64,000 bases of DNA from Buchnera aphidicola (Cinara piceae) (lineage in GTDB: Bacteria > Pseudomonadota > Gammaproteobacteria > Enterobacterales > Enterobacteriaceae). The notes below the pieces were generated by a model. It was not told the DNA's origin, searched no databases, and saw nothing but the letters and a program-made list of their open reading frames with translations. Of the stretch, positions 9,166 to 18,483 are shown piece by piece. The stretch spans positions 124,001 through 188,000 of the forward strand of contig NZ_LR217739.1 of NCBI RefSeq assembly GCF_900699035.1, in the 5' to 3' direction. The translations under genes and the position numbers were made by a program. Each line of letters starts with the position of its first letter. Positions within the stretch are counted from its first letter, which is position 1.

Positions 9166-9975
9166 ATGATAAATTTAAGTAATATTGATTTTTCTAAAGA
9201 ATCTTTATTTGAAGTTATGGTTAAACTTATGGTAAAAATTCGTGATGATTTTCCAGAAGAAAATATAATGAAAATATGTACAAATAAAGTTCAGGAATCT
9301 TTATTATTTATTTCTGAAACATTAACAGAAATAGAAAAATTAGAAAAATTATTATTTATTTTTTATAAAAAATGGAAATTTGGTTGTTCAGTTAAAATAC
9401 ATAAATTATCTGATATGTTATGGTTAGATAAAGTTATTTTATCTAATCAGGGTAATTCTTTTTCTTTAGGAACTTTTCTTATTCATATTGCCAGTAGACT
9501 AAATTTATCAATTATACCTATAATGTTTCCGACACAATTAATTGTTAAATTTAAGAGTTTAGAAGAAAAAATACTATATATTGATCCTGTTAATGGAGAT
9601 ATACTTAATAAACATATTTTACAATCATGGTTAAAAGGTAATATCAGTCCATCAGCTGAATTGCATGAAAATTATTTACAAGAATCTACTTCATCAACTA
9701 TTATACAAAAAATATTAGATATGTTAAAAATAGCATTAATTGAAGAACAAAATATAGAATTAGCTTTAAATGTAAGTAATATTTTACTAACATTAAAACC
9801 TAAAGATCCATATGAAATTCGAGATAGAGGATTAATCTTCTCTCAATTAAATTGTTATCGTGCAGCTCTTTCAGATTTATTATATTTTGTTGAACAACGT
9901 CCGGAAGATCCTGTTAGTGATATTATTAAAATGCAAATTCATTCCATTGAACAAAAAAAGATTACTTTTCATTAA
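9166..9975 (+). CDS. sirB1: SirB1-family transglutaminase-like/TPR protein
   Basis: 269 residues, equivalent to E. coli YchA/SirB1, which sits downstream of prmC. The N-terminal two thirds contain the family core (GNSFSLGTFLIHIASRLNLS, then a segment including FPTQLIVKF). The C-terminal third resembles tetratricopeptide-like helices, with ALNVSNILLTLKP and YEIRDRGLIFSQLNCYRAAL. The biochemical function of the family is not established. Retention in such a reduced genome suggests a useful role, but none can be assigned from sequence. Confidence 0.85.
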   Translation: MINLSNIDFSKESLFEVMVKLMVKIRDDFPEENIMKICTNKVQESLLFISETLTEIEKLEKLLFIFYKKWKFGCSVKIHKLSDMLWLDKVILSNQGNSFSLGTFLIHIASRLNLSIIPIMFPTQLIVKFKSLEEKILYIDPVNGDILNKHILQSWLKGNISPSAELHENYLQESTSSTIIQKILDMLKIALIEEQNIELALNVSNILLTLKPKDPYEIRDRGLIFSQLNCYRAALSDLLYFVEQRPEDPVSDIIKMQIHSIEQKKITFH

Positions 9976-10070
9976 ACACGATTATTATTTTAAAAAATTG
10001 TTTTATGAATAGTATTTTTGTAATGATTTTTTATTTTTTAAATAATAGATTTATATAAAATGAGATATCT

Positions 10071-11273
10071 ATGAAAAAAGAATTGATTTTAGTTCTAAAT
10101 TGTGGAAGTTCTTCAGTTAAATTTTCAATTATTGACCCTATTGAAGAAATTACTTATATTGACGGAATAATAGAAACTATAAATAATATTACATCTTTAA
10201 AAATACAGGATTTTATAAACAATAAAAAATTATTTAAAAAATTTGATAAAATAGATTCATATAAACAGTTAATTATATTAATTTTTGATATATTACATGA
10301 TAAATATAAAAATTATTTGAATAATATAATTGGAATTGGACATAGAGTGGTTCATGGGGGAAAAAATTTAAAAAAATCTATGATTATTAATTCTAGCGTT
10401 TTATTGGAAATTCAAAAATCATCTGTTTTTGCCCCTCTTCATAACCCATTTCATTTGTTAGCTATTAATATAGCATTAAAAAAAATATTAAAATTAGCAA
10501 AAGTTAATGTAGCAGTATTTGATACTGCATTTCATCATACGATCCCTAAAGAATCATTTTTATATGCTATACCTTATTATTTTTATTCTGATCATTCTAT
10601 TCGTAGATACGGTGCTCATGGTATTAATCACTTTTATGTAACTAAAAAATGCTCTTTTTTTTTAAAAAAATCTATTAATCAATTAAACGTTATTAGTTGT
10701 CATTTAGGTAGTGGCTCTTCTATTACAGCGGTAGTTAATGGTAAATCAGTAGATACTTCTATGGGTTTAACTCCATTGGAAGGATTAGTAATGGGAACTC
10801 GATGCGGAGATATTGATCCATCTATTATTTTTTACATGATTAAAGAATTAGGAATTTCTCTTGATAAGGCACAAAAAATATTAACTAAATATTCAGGAGT
10901 ATTAGGTATTAGTTCAATTTCCAATGATTTTAGAGAGTTAGAAGAGAAATATAATGTTAATAAGAAAGCAAAATTATCAATTGATATATTTTGTCATCGT
11001 GTTGCTAAATATATTTGTGGATATTCTTCATTAATGTGTGGACGATTGGATGCTGTTATATTTACAGGTGGAATTGGGGAAAATTCTAGTTTTATTCGTC
11101 AAAAAATAATAGATAAATTATCGTTAATTGGTTGTTTTATAGATTCAAAAAACAATTTGAATAATAACAAAAAAACTATATTTATAAATTCTATAAAAAG
11201 TATACCTATATTAGTTATATCAGCTAATGAAAATCAGATTATAGCTAAAGAAACTTATAATTTAATAAAATAA
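10071..11273 (+). CDS. ackA: acetate kinase
   Basis: Interconverts acetate plus ATP and acetyl phosphate. The 400 residues match E. coli (400). It begins with the ASKHA signature LVLNCGSSSVKFSI. It carries GIGHRVVHGG, the catalytic FDTAFHHTIP segment, the phosphate-binding CHLGSGSSI and the ribose-binding FTGGIGENS. pta follows, and together they form the acetate/acetyl-CoA node after pyruvate dehydrogenase. Confidence 0.97.
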   Translation: MKKELILVLNCGSSSVKFSIIDPIEEITYIDGIIETINNITSLKIQDFINNKKLFKKFDKIDSYKQLIILIFDILHDKYKNYLNNIIGIGHRVVHGGKNLKKSMIINSSVLLEIQKSSVFAPLHNPFHLLAINIALKKILKLAKVNVAVFDTAFHHTIPKESFLYAIPYYFYSDHSIRRYGAHGINHFYVTKKCSFFLKKSINQLNVISCHLGSGSSITAVVNGKSVDTSMGLTPLEGLVMGTRCGDIDPSIIFYMIKELGISLDKAQKILTKYSGVLGISSISNDFRELEEKYNVNKKAKLSIDIFCHRVAKYICGYSSLMCGRLDAVIFTGGIGENSSFIRQKIIDKLSLIGCFIDSKNNLNNNKKTIFINSIKSIPILVISANENQIIAKETYNLIK

Positions 11274-11405
11274 AAAAAGTTTTATAATGATAAAATATTT
11301 AAATTATATTTTTAAAAAATAATTTATTTATAAATTAGAAATTTGTATTTTATTTTTTTAAATTTATTCACTTTTTTAAACCTTACTATTTTTAAAAAAT
11401 ATTTT

Positions 11406-12392
11406 ATGAAAAATTATTCAGAAAATTTTAAATTATTTTTACAAAAAAAAGCTAGTTCAAATATCAAGAAAATTATTTTCCCTGAAGGAAATAATATTAA
11501 GATTATTCAATCTGTATCAATATGTAGTGAATTAAAAATATCAAAATGTATTTTGTTAGGAAATAATCACTATATTAAAAATATTGCAATGCAGAATAAT
11601 TTTATCTTACATAAAGATGTTCAAATAATTGATCCAGATAGTATTCGTAAACTCTATGTTCATCAATTATATAAATTACGAAAAGATAAAGGTATTGCTA
11701 GTCATGGAGATGCGCTTAATTTATTAAATAACAATATTATTTTATCTCTTATGATGCTGAATGAAGGTGAGGTGGATGGAGTAGTAGCTGGAATCACGCA
11801 TGCAACAGCAGATGTAATAAGACCCGCCTTTCAATTAATACAAAATAATTGTAAAGATTCATTTGTTTCTTCAGTTTTTTTAATGTTATTTCCTAAAAAG
11901 GTATTAATATATGGAGATTGCGCAGTTAATCAATATCCAGATTCGAAAATGTTAGCTAAAATTGCAATACAATCTTCTAATACTGCTTATTCTATTGGTA
12001 TTGTACCTAAAGTTGCTATGCTTTCTTATTCTACCGGAACTTCAGGATCTGGTATGTCTGTAGATAAAGTAAAAGATTCTATAGATATAGTAAAACATAT
12101 TAATCCAAAGTTATTAATTGACGGACCTATGCAGTATGATGCCGCTGTTTCTAAAAAAATAGCACATATAAAATTGCCATATTCAAAAGTAGCAGGTAAT
12201 GCTACGGTATTAATTTTTCCAGATTTAAACTCTGGAAATATTACATATAAAGCAGTACAAAGATCATCAGGAATTATATCTATTGGACCTATTTTACAAG
12301 GTTTACGTAAACCGGTAAATGATTTATCAAGAGGGGCAACAATAGATGATATCATTTATACAACAGCTATGACTGTTATTCAATCTTTTTAG
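11406..12392 (+). CDS. pta: phosphate acetyltransferase, catalytic domain only
   Basis: Converts acetyl-CoA and phosphate to acetyl phosphate. From the ATG at 11406 the product is 328 residues and corresponds to the C-terminal PTA_PTB catalytic domain (KIIFPEG start, EVDGVVAGITHATADVIRP, SYSTGTSGSG, IDGPMQYDAAV, VLIFPDLNSGN). E. coli Pta is about 714 residues with N-terminal P-loop and DRTGG regulatory domains. Only about 130 bases separate ackA from this gene, so those domains are absent. A TTG at 11343 would add 21 hydrophobic residues and is less likely. The stop is TAG. Confidence 0.93.
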   Translation: MKNYSENFKLFLQKKASSNIKKIIFPEGNNIKIIQSVSICSELKISKCILLGNNHYIKNIAMQNNFILHKDVQIIDPDSIRKLYVHQLYKLRKDKGIASHGDALNLLNNNIILSLMMLNEGEVDGVVAGITHATADVIRPAFQLIQNNCKDSFVSSVFLMLFPKKVLIYGDCAVNQYPDSKMLAKIAIQSSNTAYSIGIVPKVAMLSYSTGTSGSGMSVDKVKDSIDIVKHINPKLLIDGPMQYDAAVSKKIAHIKLPYSKVAGNATVLIFPDLNSGNITYKAVQRSSGIISIGPILQGLRKPVNDLSRGATIDDIIYTTAMTVIQSF

Positions 12393-12406
12393 AAGTTTAT
12401 AAATTA

Positions 12407-12464
12407 TATTATAGTAATTAAAAATATATCATAATAATTTATTATTCATAAAATTACTATAATA
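12407..12464. terminator. inverted repeat between convergent pta and gyrA
   Basis: 13-bp perfect arms at 12407-12419 and 12452-12464 (TATTATAGTAATT and its complement) enclose a 32-base AT-rich loop and are followed by an eight-T run at 12470-12477. Its place between convergent genes fits a bidirectional terminator. The stem is AT-rich and the loop long, so confidence is moderate. Confidence 0.5.
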
Positions 12465-12488
12465 AATAATTTTTTTTATATAGTGATT

Positions 12489-14990
12489 TTATGATTCTAA
12501 AGAATTATATGACAATTTTTGTAAACCAACTACCTTTTCTTTTTTAGTAGTACGAATTAATATAACTCCCTGTGTATTTCTTTTTAATGTTGCTATTTCA
12601 GAGACTCTAATTCTAACAAGAGTTCCTGCATTTGTAATCATCATTATTTGATTATTTTGATTAACTTGTATAGCGCCTATTACAACTCCGTTTTTTTGAG
12701 TAACTCGAATAGAAATAACTCCTTTTGTTGCACGGGATTTAATAGGAAATTGATTGATTTTTGTTCTCTTTCCATATCCGTTTTCAGTTACTATTAGAAT
12801 ATCATCTTTTTTATTTGGAACTAATAAGGACACTAGTCGATCATTATTAATAATTTTAATACCACAAATACCAGAAGCAGTACGTCCCATTTTTCTTATT
12901 TTTTTTTCAGAAAACTGAACCACTTTTCCCTTAGAAGTAAATATTAATATATTATTATTACCATTGGTTAATGAAACACCAATTAATTCATCGTTTTTTC
13001 GTAAATTTATTGCAATAATTCCTGAATTTCGTGGTTTTTGAAATTGATTTAATGGTGTTTTTTTCACAAAACCCAAAGCTGTAGCCATAAATATATTTAT
13101 AGATGATTTATACTTAGAAATAGGTAAAATTGCCGTGATTCTTTCTTTTTGCATAAGAGGTAGTAAATTAATAATTGGGCGACCACGTGCATGTCTACTT
13201 GTTTCAGGTAGTTGATATACTTTCATCCAGTATAATATACCTCTACTTGAAAAACATAGAATTGTATCATGTGAATTAGCTACTAATAAATTAGCGATAT
13301 AATCTTCTTCTTTAGTTTTTGCCGCTGATTTTCCTTTTCCTCCTCTTCTTTGCGCATTATAATCAGAAATAGGTTGATATTTTACATATCCTGAATATGA
13401 TAATGTCACTACCACACTTTCTTTTACTATGATATCTTCCATATTAATTTCTGATTCTTTATTAATTATTTTAGTTCTTCTGGAATCAGAAAATTGATTT
13501 TTTATTTTTATTAATTCAGTTTTAATGATATTTTTTAATTCATCTGAATTAGATAATATATTTTTTAAATATAAATTTTTTTTATTTAAATGTCTATTTT
13601 CTTTATAAATTTTATCTTGTTCTAATGTAGTTAATTTATGTAATTTAATATCTAAAATAGCACGTGCTTGTTTTTTACTAAAATTAAAGTTCTTATAATT
13701 ATCTTTTAAATGATCTCTAATATTTAGAGAGTAATTTGTTTTCCAATTAATTTTTTTTAATTTTTTTATTGCATTTTTTCTATTATTTGAAAGTTTTATA
13801 ATTTTAATAATTTTATCAATATTATTTAATGCGATAGAAAAACCTTTTAAAATATGTATTCTTTTTGTATATTTTTTTAATTTAAATATACATTTTCTTG
13901 TAATAATATTTTCTCTGTGTTTTATAAATTCATTTATTATTTTTTTCAAACTCATCTTTTTTGGCTGCCCGGAGGACGATAATGCTACCATATTAATACC
14001 AAAAGATGTTTGTAGTGATGTAAGTGTATAAAGCTGATTAAGGATAACTTTAGTAATAAAATCTTTTTTTATTTCAATTACTATTCTCATTCCATCTTTA
14101 TCTGATTCATCGCGTATATTTGATATACCATTTATTTTTTTTTCTTTAACTAAAATAGCTATTTTTTCAATTAATTTGGATTTATTAACTTGATATGGTA
14201 ATTCATAGATTATTAATGATTCTTTTTTGTTTTTTTGATTTACTTCTATTAAATATTTTGATCGAATAGATATTTTTCCCTTTCCTGTACGATAAGCTTC
14301 TTTGATACCAATTTTTCCATGAATTATACCTGCTGTAGGAAAATCTGGTCCAGGTATATATATCATAAGTTTTTTTAAAGAAATGTCTGGATTATCTAAA
14401 TATGCTATGCATCCATTTATTACTTCTTTTAAGTTATGAGGAGGAATATTTGTAGCCATACCTACAGCAATGCCAGAAGAACCATTAATTAATAAATTAG
14501 GAATTTTTGTAGGTAAGACTTCTGGTATTTTTTCTGTTCCATCATAATTTAAGACGAAATTTATGGTATTTTTTTTTAAATCGCTTAGCATTTTATGTGC
14601 TATTTTTGACATACGAATTTCTGTATATCTCATAGCAGCAGCAGAATCCCCGTCAATAGAACCAAAATTTCCTTGTCCATCAATTAATGTATATCTTAAA
14701 GAAAATGGTTGAGCCATTCGTACAATAGCATCATATACAGCGGAATCTCCATGAGGATGATATTTACCAATTACATCTCCTACAATTCTAGCAGATTTTT
14801 TATAAGGTTTATTCCATTCATTATTTAATATATTCATAGCAAACAATATTCTTCGATGAACGGGTTTTAATCCATCTCGTACATCTGGTAAAGCTCGGCC
14901 AATTATTACAGACATAGCATAATCAAGATAAGATCTTTTTAACTCTTCTTCAATACTGACCTGTTTGATTTCTAGTGCAATGTCTTTCAT
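12489..14990 (-). CDS. gyrA: DNA gyrase subunit A
   Basis: Introduces negative supercoils together with GyrB. The 833 residues include the winged-helix and tower region, with active-site Tyr122 in MRYTEIRM. The quinolone-pocket residues Ser83 and Asp87 are unchanged ([10 protein letters not shown]). The C-terminal pinwheel has the GyrA box QRRGGKG. It ends about 40 residues earlier than E. coli GyrA (875), right after [14 protein letters not shown], so the acidic C-terminal tail is absent. It is convergent with pta. Confidence 0.97.
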   Translation of the reverse strand: MKDIALEIKQVSIEEELKRSYLDYAMSVIIGRALPDVRDGLKPVHRRILFAMNILNNEWNKPYKKSARIVGDVIGKYHPHGDSAVYDAIVRMAQPFSLRYTLIDGQGNFGSIDGDSAAAMRYTEIRMSKIAHKMLSDLKKNTINFVLNYDGTEKIPEVLPTKIPNLLINGSSGIAVGMATNIPPHNLKEVINGCIAYLDNPDISLKKLMIYIPGPDFPTAGIIHGKIGIKEAYRTGKGKISIRSKYLIEVNQKNKKESLIIYELPYQVNKSKLIEKIAILVKEKKINGISNIRDESDKDGMRIVIEIKKDFITKVILNQLYTLTSLQTSFGINMVALSSSGQPKKMSLKKIINEFIKHRENIITRKCIFKLKKYTKRIHILKGFSIALNNIDKIIKIIKLSNNRKNAIKKLKKINWKTNYSLNIRDHLKDNYKNFNFSKKQARAILDIKLHKLTTLEQDKIYKENRHLNKKNLYLKNILSNSDELKNIIKTELIKIKNQFSDSRRTKIINKESEINMEDIIVKESVVVTLSYSGYVKYQPISDYNAQRRGGKGKSAAKTKEEDYIANLLVANSHDTILCFSSRGILYWMKVYQLPETSRHARGRPIINLLPLMQKERITAILPISKYKSSINIFMATALGFVKKTPLNQFQKPRNSGIIAINLRKNDELIGVSLTNGNNNILIFTSKGKVVQFSEKKIRKMGRTASGICGIKIINNDRLVSLLVPNKKDDILIVTENGYGKRTKINQFPIKSRATKGVISIRVTQKNGVVIGAIQVNQNNQIMMITNAGTLVRIRVSEIATLKRNTQGVILIRTTKKEKVVGLQKLSYNSLES

Positions 14991-15295
14991 TAATGTATTA
15001 TCTCGATGATATAATTTTATATTTAATGTTGATTAATTAAATCATATTTTTATGATGAAATAATTAGTTTTTGGATTTGTATTTATTTAATGAATAATTA
15101 TATATATTTTATATATTGATATAAATTAAATATATATAATTTTTTGAATTATTTTATATATATAAAATATATACAATGATATATAGTAATCATTATATAT
15201 ATTATGATTTTTTTTATTTTTACATTTAATAAATATCTTTAATTACAAATTGTATTATTGTTGATATGTTTTTTAAATACTTCTTTAATAATATG
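14991..15295. other. gene-free spacer, gyrA to ahpC
   Basis: About 305 bases of very AT-rich sequence with TATATA runs upstream of gyrA. It should hold the gyrA promoter and the 3' end of ahpC. I see no convincing gene, tRNA or strong hairpin. Confidence 0.6.
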
Positions 15296-15898
15296 TTATA
15301 TTTTTTGAAAATTATTAGATAAATACTTCTTTATTCCTTTTGGTGTTGCTTGAATTGTTTCTTTACCCGGCTTCCAGTTAGCTGGACAAACTTCACCAAA
15401 TTTTTCGTAAAATTTAAGAGCATCAATTATTCGTAATATTTCTTTGATATTTCGTCCAATAGGAAGATCATTAATAGATTGATGTCTAACAATATTATTA
15501 TTATCTATTAAAAATGACGCTCTTAATGCTATTTTTAATTCATGATGTTCTATACCATATGATTCCTGTATATTTCTTTTTATATCCGATATCATAGGAA
15601 ATTTTATTAATCCTACCCCGCCAGATTCTGGTAATGTATTTCTCCATGCATTATGCACATATACTGAATCAATAGATACACCTACAAGACATACATCTCT
15701 TTTTTGAAATTCATTATATAGATTATTAAATGCTATTATTTCTGAAGGACAAACGAAAGTAAAATCCATAGGCCAAAAAAATAAAACTGTTTTTTTTCCT
15801 AGTGAATATTTTTTTAAATCAAAATTATGAATTATTTTACCATCAGGTAAAACAGCAGATGCAATAAAATTAGGAGCTTTTTGTGAGACTAAAATCAT
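15296..15898 (-). CDS. ahpC: 2-Cys peroxiredoxin (AhpC/Tsa type)
   Basis: Reduces hydrogen peroxide and organic peroxides through a thiol cycle. The 200-residue product has the peroxidatic Cys50 in FTFVCPSE and the resolving Cys171 in EVCPANW, with the ASFLIDNNNIVRH strand typical of typical 2-Cys peroxiredoxins. Its usual reductase AhpF is not in the window. It follows gyrA on the same strand as in other Buchnera. Confidence 0.93.
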   Translation of the reverse strand: MILVSQKAPNFIASAVLPDGKIIHNFDLKKYSLGKKTVLFFWPMDFTFVCPSEIIAFNNLYNEFQKRDVCLVGVSIDSVYVHNAWRNTLPESGGVGLIKFPMISDIKRNIQESYGIEHHELKIALRASFLIDNNNIVRHQSINDLPIGRNIKEILRIIDALKFYEKFGEVCPANWKPGKETIQATPKGIKKYLSNNFQKI

Positions 15899-16114
15899 TT
15901 TTATTTTTTCCTTGATTATATATATAAAATTATAATGATAATTAAGTATTCATAATTTATTTATGATATATTATATTATATCATATTTTTATTTTATATT
16001 TTAAATAGAATGAAATTATTTTTTATATATATAAAAATTTAAATAAATTATATTTTTAATTAAAAAAAATAATGATTTTTTTTAATTTTTTAATATTAAA
16101 AAAGGTATACTATA

Positions 16115-16796
16115 ATGATAATTAATACTAATTATACATGGTCTGATTTATTTACTATAGAAAAAAAAAAAATATTTTGTTCATTTATGTAATACAATTA
16201 AAAATATACAACAGGATACTGTAGTTTACCCTCCTAAAAAAATGATTTTTAATGCTTTTTCATTAACTCCCTTATCTTGTGTGAAAGTAGTCATTTTAGG
16301 ACAAGATCCATATTGTCATGTAGGTCAAGCACATGGATTATCATTTTCTGTTCCTAATAATATTTTAACCCCCCCTTCATTAAAAAATATTTTTAAAGAA
16401 TTACAAAATGATTTTTTATTTTATCAAAATAAAATATCTAATTGTTTAGAACCGTGGGCTAAACAAGGGGTTTTATTATTAAATTCAATATTAACGGTTT
16501 CAGATGGTATTCCGGGTTCACATAAAAAAATCGGATGGGAAATTTTTACAGATCAGGTAATTAAATTTATAAATAATTTTTGTATAGGAGTAATATTTTT
16601 GTTATGGGGGTCTTTTGCTGGTTCAAAATATAATCTTATTAATCAAAAAAAACACTTTATATTGCAATCGTCGCATCCATCACCATTATCATCTTTTCGT
16701 GGTTTTTTTGGATGCAAACATTTTTCAAAAACAAATAAATTATTAAAAAATCAAAAAAAACAACCAATTAATTGGTTTAAAAATATGACATATTAA
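16115..16796 (+). pseudogene. ung: uracil-DNA glycosylase, frameshifted at a 12-A tract
   Basis: Ung removes uracil from DNA. The ATG at 16115 opens a frame reading NYTWSDLFTIEKKK, matching the Ung N-terminus. It meets TAA 25 codons in, just after a run of 12 A (16161-16172). Removing one A (or adding two) rejoins it at 16173 to the frame that reads YFVHLCNTIKN, VVYPPKKM and then the rest of Ung to 16796. The joined product is about 226 residues, close to E. coli (229). The catalytic Asp is kept (ILGQDPY), as are HPSPLSSFRGFFGC and LLWGS. The residues after GQDPY, normally HGPGQAH, read CHVGQAH. It may be a pseudogene or be expressed through slippage. Confidence 0.88.
16161..16172 (+). other. 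12-A slippage-prone tract breaking ung
   Basis: A run of 12 A inside the fourth to seventh lysine/glutamate codons after the Ung start region. The genomic length is off by one from the length that keeps the downstream Ung frame open (11 or 14 A). Confidence 0.85.
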
Positions 16797-16843
16797 ATAG
16801 TATTTTTTTTATAAACAAATGTTTAATTTAATACATTGATAAT

Positions 16844-17383
16844 TTATATTGTGACAACTGCTTTTTTAATAATTTGATCTTTAAAAATATATCCATTTTT
16901 TTTGATATTTTTAATCTTAGTATTGTTTAAAAGATTATTATTTTTATTTTTTTCTTTTAAAGAATGCATATTTGGATTAAAATTTATATTAATTTGATTT
17001 ATTTTTTTTATATGCCATATTTTTAAATTTTTTTCAAATATATTTTTTGTTAATTTTATACCTTCTATTATTGTATTTTGTGTTAAATTTGAATCTTTAG
17101 ATATTTTTATTACATTATCAATTTTGTCAATAATAGGAACAATAGATTTTAAAAAATTTTTAATTTTATTATTTTTTATTAAAGTAATTTTTTTCTTATT
17201 TTTTTTTTTTATATTATTTATTTTAGCATAGAATTGAAGTTTTATATTTTTTTTTTTTTTTATTAAAGAAATAATTTCTTTTTCTATTGTTTGAAATTTT
17301 TTTATTTTTTTTTCTTTTTCTTTATCTACATTTTTTTTTTCTGTTTTTTTATTTTGATTTTCTTGAATGTTTTCTTTTTGCAT
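16844..17383 (-). CDS. grpE: GrpE-like nucleotide exchange factor, very lysine-rich
   Basis: Probable DnaK nucleotide exchange factor, 179 residues. The sequence is extremely rich in Lys, Asn and Ile, but the C-terminal GrpE pattern is visible: NFNPNMHSL aligns with the FDPxxH motif, and KKNGYIFKDQIIKKAVVTI aligns with the KGY-DRLLRPAMV strand. The middle (FLKSIVPIIDKIDNVI) fits the long helix before the four-helix bundle. It contains A runs of 12 and 15 in the mRNA. Position after ung matches the grpE copy known in Buchnera. Function is likely but the protein is strongly eroded. Confidence 0.72.
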   Translation of the reverse strand: MQKENIQENQNKKTEKKNVDKEKEKKIKKFQTIEKEIISLIKKKKNIKLQFYAKINNIKKKNKKKITLIKNNKIKNFLKSIVPIIDKIDNVIKISKDSNLTQNTIIEGIKLTKNIFEKNLKIWHIKKINQININFNPNMHSLKEKNKNNNLLNNTKIKNIKKNGYIFKDQIIKKAVVTI

Positions 17384-17638
17384 GTTTTTCTCTAATAAAT
17401 TTGTTTAATTAAAAAAAATAATTAAATTTAATAATTTTTTTAAAAATATAATTAAAGAAATTAAATTATTAAAATAGTTTTTTTTATTTTTTTTTAATAA
17501 ATTTTATATTTTTTGTATTCTATGGAAATTTTATTTTTATATTTTTTTATTGATATATAAAATATATAAACAAAAATATTTTTTTGATATTATTTGTAAT
17601 TAGATATATATTTTAATTGAATTTTTCAAGATATTACG

Positions 17639-18012
17639 TGGAGCTGGCGGGATTCGAACCCGCGTCCAAAATAACTGAGATGATTGTTCTACATGTTTAG
17701 TTTATTTATTTTAATGAAATAATACCTAATAAACAAAGCATTATTTTTTATCTTGATAAAAATATAGCTATATTGTTTCAAGATGAACATTATATAGTTA
17801 TCTCTTTAAATATGACCTTTCTAAAATATATCTATTCTATTTAAAGAGAAAAAAATAGATTAGAAAGAAAGGGCTTTATCTAGTTTTTTAAGCTGCTAAA
17901 GCGTAACTTTTATTTTTTGCTTTTGTTTTAAATTGGTTTTTTAACGAGGCAAACCAACCCTCGACATGCAACAAAAATTTTTGTATATTTTGTCAAATCC
18001 ATAATCAGCCCC
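17639..18012 (-). ncRNA. ssrA: transfer-messenger RNA (tmRNA)
   Basis: Rescues stalled ribosomes by adding a degradation tag. On the minus strand the 5' end GGGGCUGAUUAUGGAUUUGAC (18012 downward) pairs with the 3' CAGCUCC acceptor arm. The T-arm is clear as GGGTTCGAATCCCGCC (complement near 17648-17663). The tag frame at 17920-17888 reads AKNKSYALAA followed by TAA, with GCA as resume codon. After the discriminator A (17639) the genome reads C-G-T, so the 3' CCA is not encoded and must be added. Length is about 374 nt. The ends are inferred from acceptor pairing. Confidence 0.95.
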
Positions 18013-18025
18013 ATATATAAATTAT

Positions 18026-18054
18026 ATTATAATAGATTTATTGGATTTAAACAA
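18026..18054 (-). promoter_or_regulatory. sigma-70-type promoter of ssrA
   Basis: On the minus strand TTGTTT (18054-18049) and a perfect TATAAT (18031-18026) are separated by exactly 17 bases. The mature tmRNA 5' end lies 13 bases beyond the -10 box, which leaves room for a short leader removed by RNase P. Confidence 0.65.
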
Positions 18055-18121
18055 TATTATATATATATTTTATTATTTGAATTTTTTTAATTAATTATTA
18101 AATTAATAGGTGAATTTAAAA

Positions 18122-18454
18122 ATGATAGATATTTTTAGTAAAATAGAAAAACAATTACAAGAAAATGTTATTATTTTATATATGAAAGGTTCTCCAGAAC
18201 ATCCAAGTTGTGGTTTTTCAGCTCGAGCAGCACGAGCATTATCATCTTGTACTTCAAATTTTTTTTATATTGATGTTTTGAAACATAACGATATTCGGTT
18301 GGCTTTACCTAAATATTCAAAATGGCCTACTTTTCCTCAGTTATGGGTTAATAAACGTTTAATTGGTGGTTGTGATATTATTTTAGAAATGTTATATAGT
18401 GGAGAATTATTAGATTTAGTTAAAAACTGTTATAATAATAAACAAGAAAGTTAA
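18122..18454 (+). CDS. grxD: monothiol glutaredoxin (Grx4)
   Basis: Monothiol glutaredoxin that carries and delivers Fe-S clusters. From the ATG at 18122 it has 110 residues, with the CGFS active site (Cys30) in KGSPEHPSCGFS, plus WPTFPQLWVN and GGCDIILEM, all hallmarks of Grx4. A GTG at 18110 is in frame, but it lies inside the AGGTG ribosome-binding site with ideal spacing to the ATG, so I prefer the ATG. It fits with erpA in the window as part of Fe-S supply for complex I and other enzymes. Confidence 0.95.
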   Translation: MIDIFSKIEKQLQENVIILYMKGSPEHPSCGFSARAARALSSCTSNFFYIDVLKHNDIRLALPKYSKWPTFPQLWVNKRLIGGCDIILEMLYSGELLDLVKNCYNNKQES

Positions 18455-18464
18455 TAATTTTTTT

Positions 18465-18479
18465 ATACATTTAATGTAT
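18465..18479. terminator. small hairpin between convergent grxD and rnt
   Basis: ATACATT / AATGTAT arms around a single T, in a 29-base gap between convergent genes. The structure is very AT-rich and short, so this is only a weak bidirectional terminator candidate. Confidence 0.3.
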
Positions 18480-18483
18480 CGAT

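Noticed and set aside
12026-12355. A 109-codon minus-strand frame inside pta
   Set aside because: Antisense of a conserved phosphate acetyltransferase domain, with no ribosome site or homology.
17641-17665. A tRNA suggested by the GGATTCGAACC-like segment
   Set aside because: It is the T-arm of tmRNA: the matching 5' half lies about 350 bases away and the ALAA tag frame lies between.
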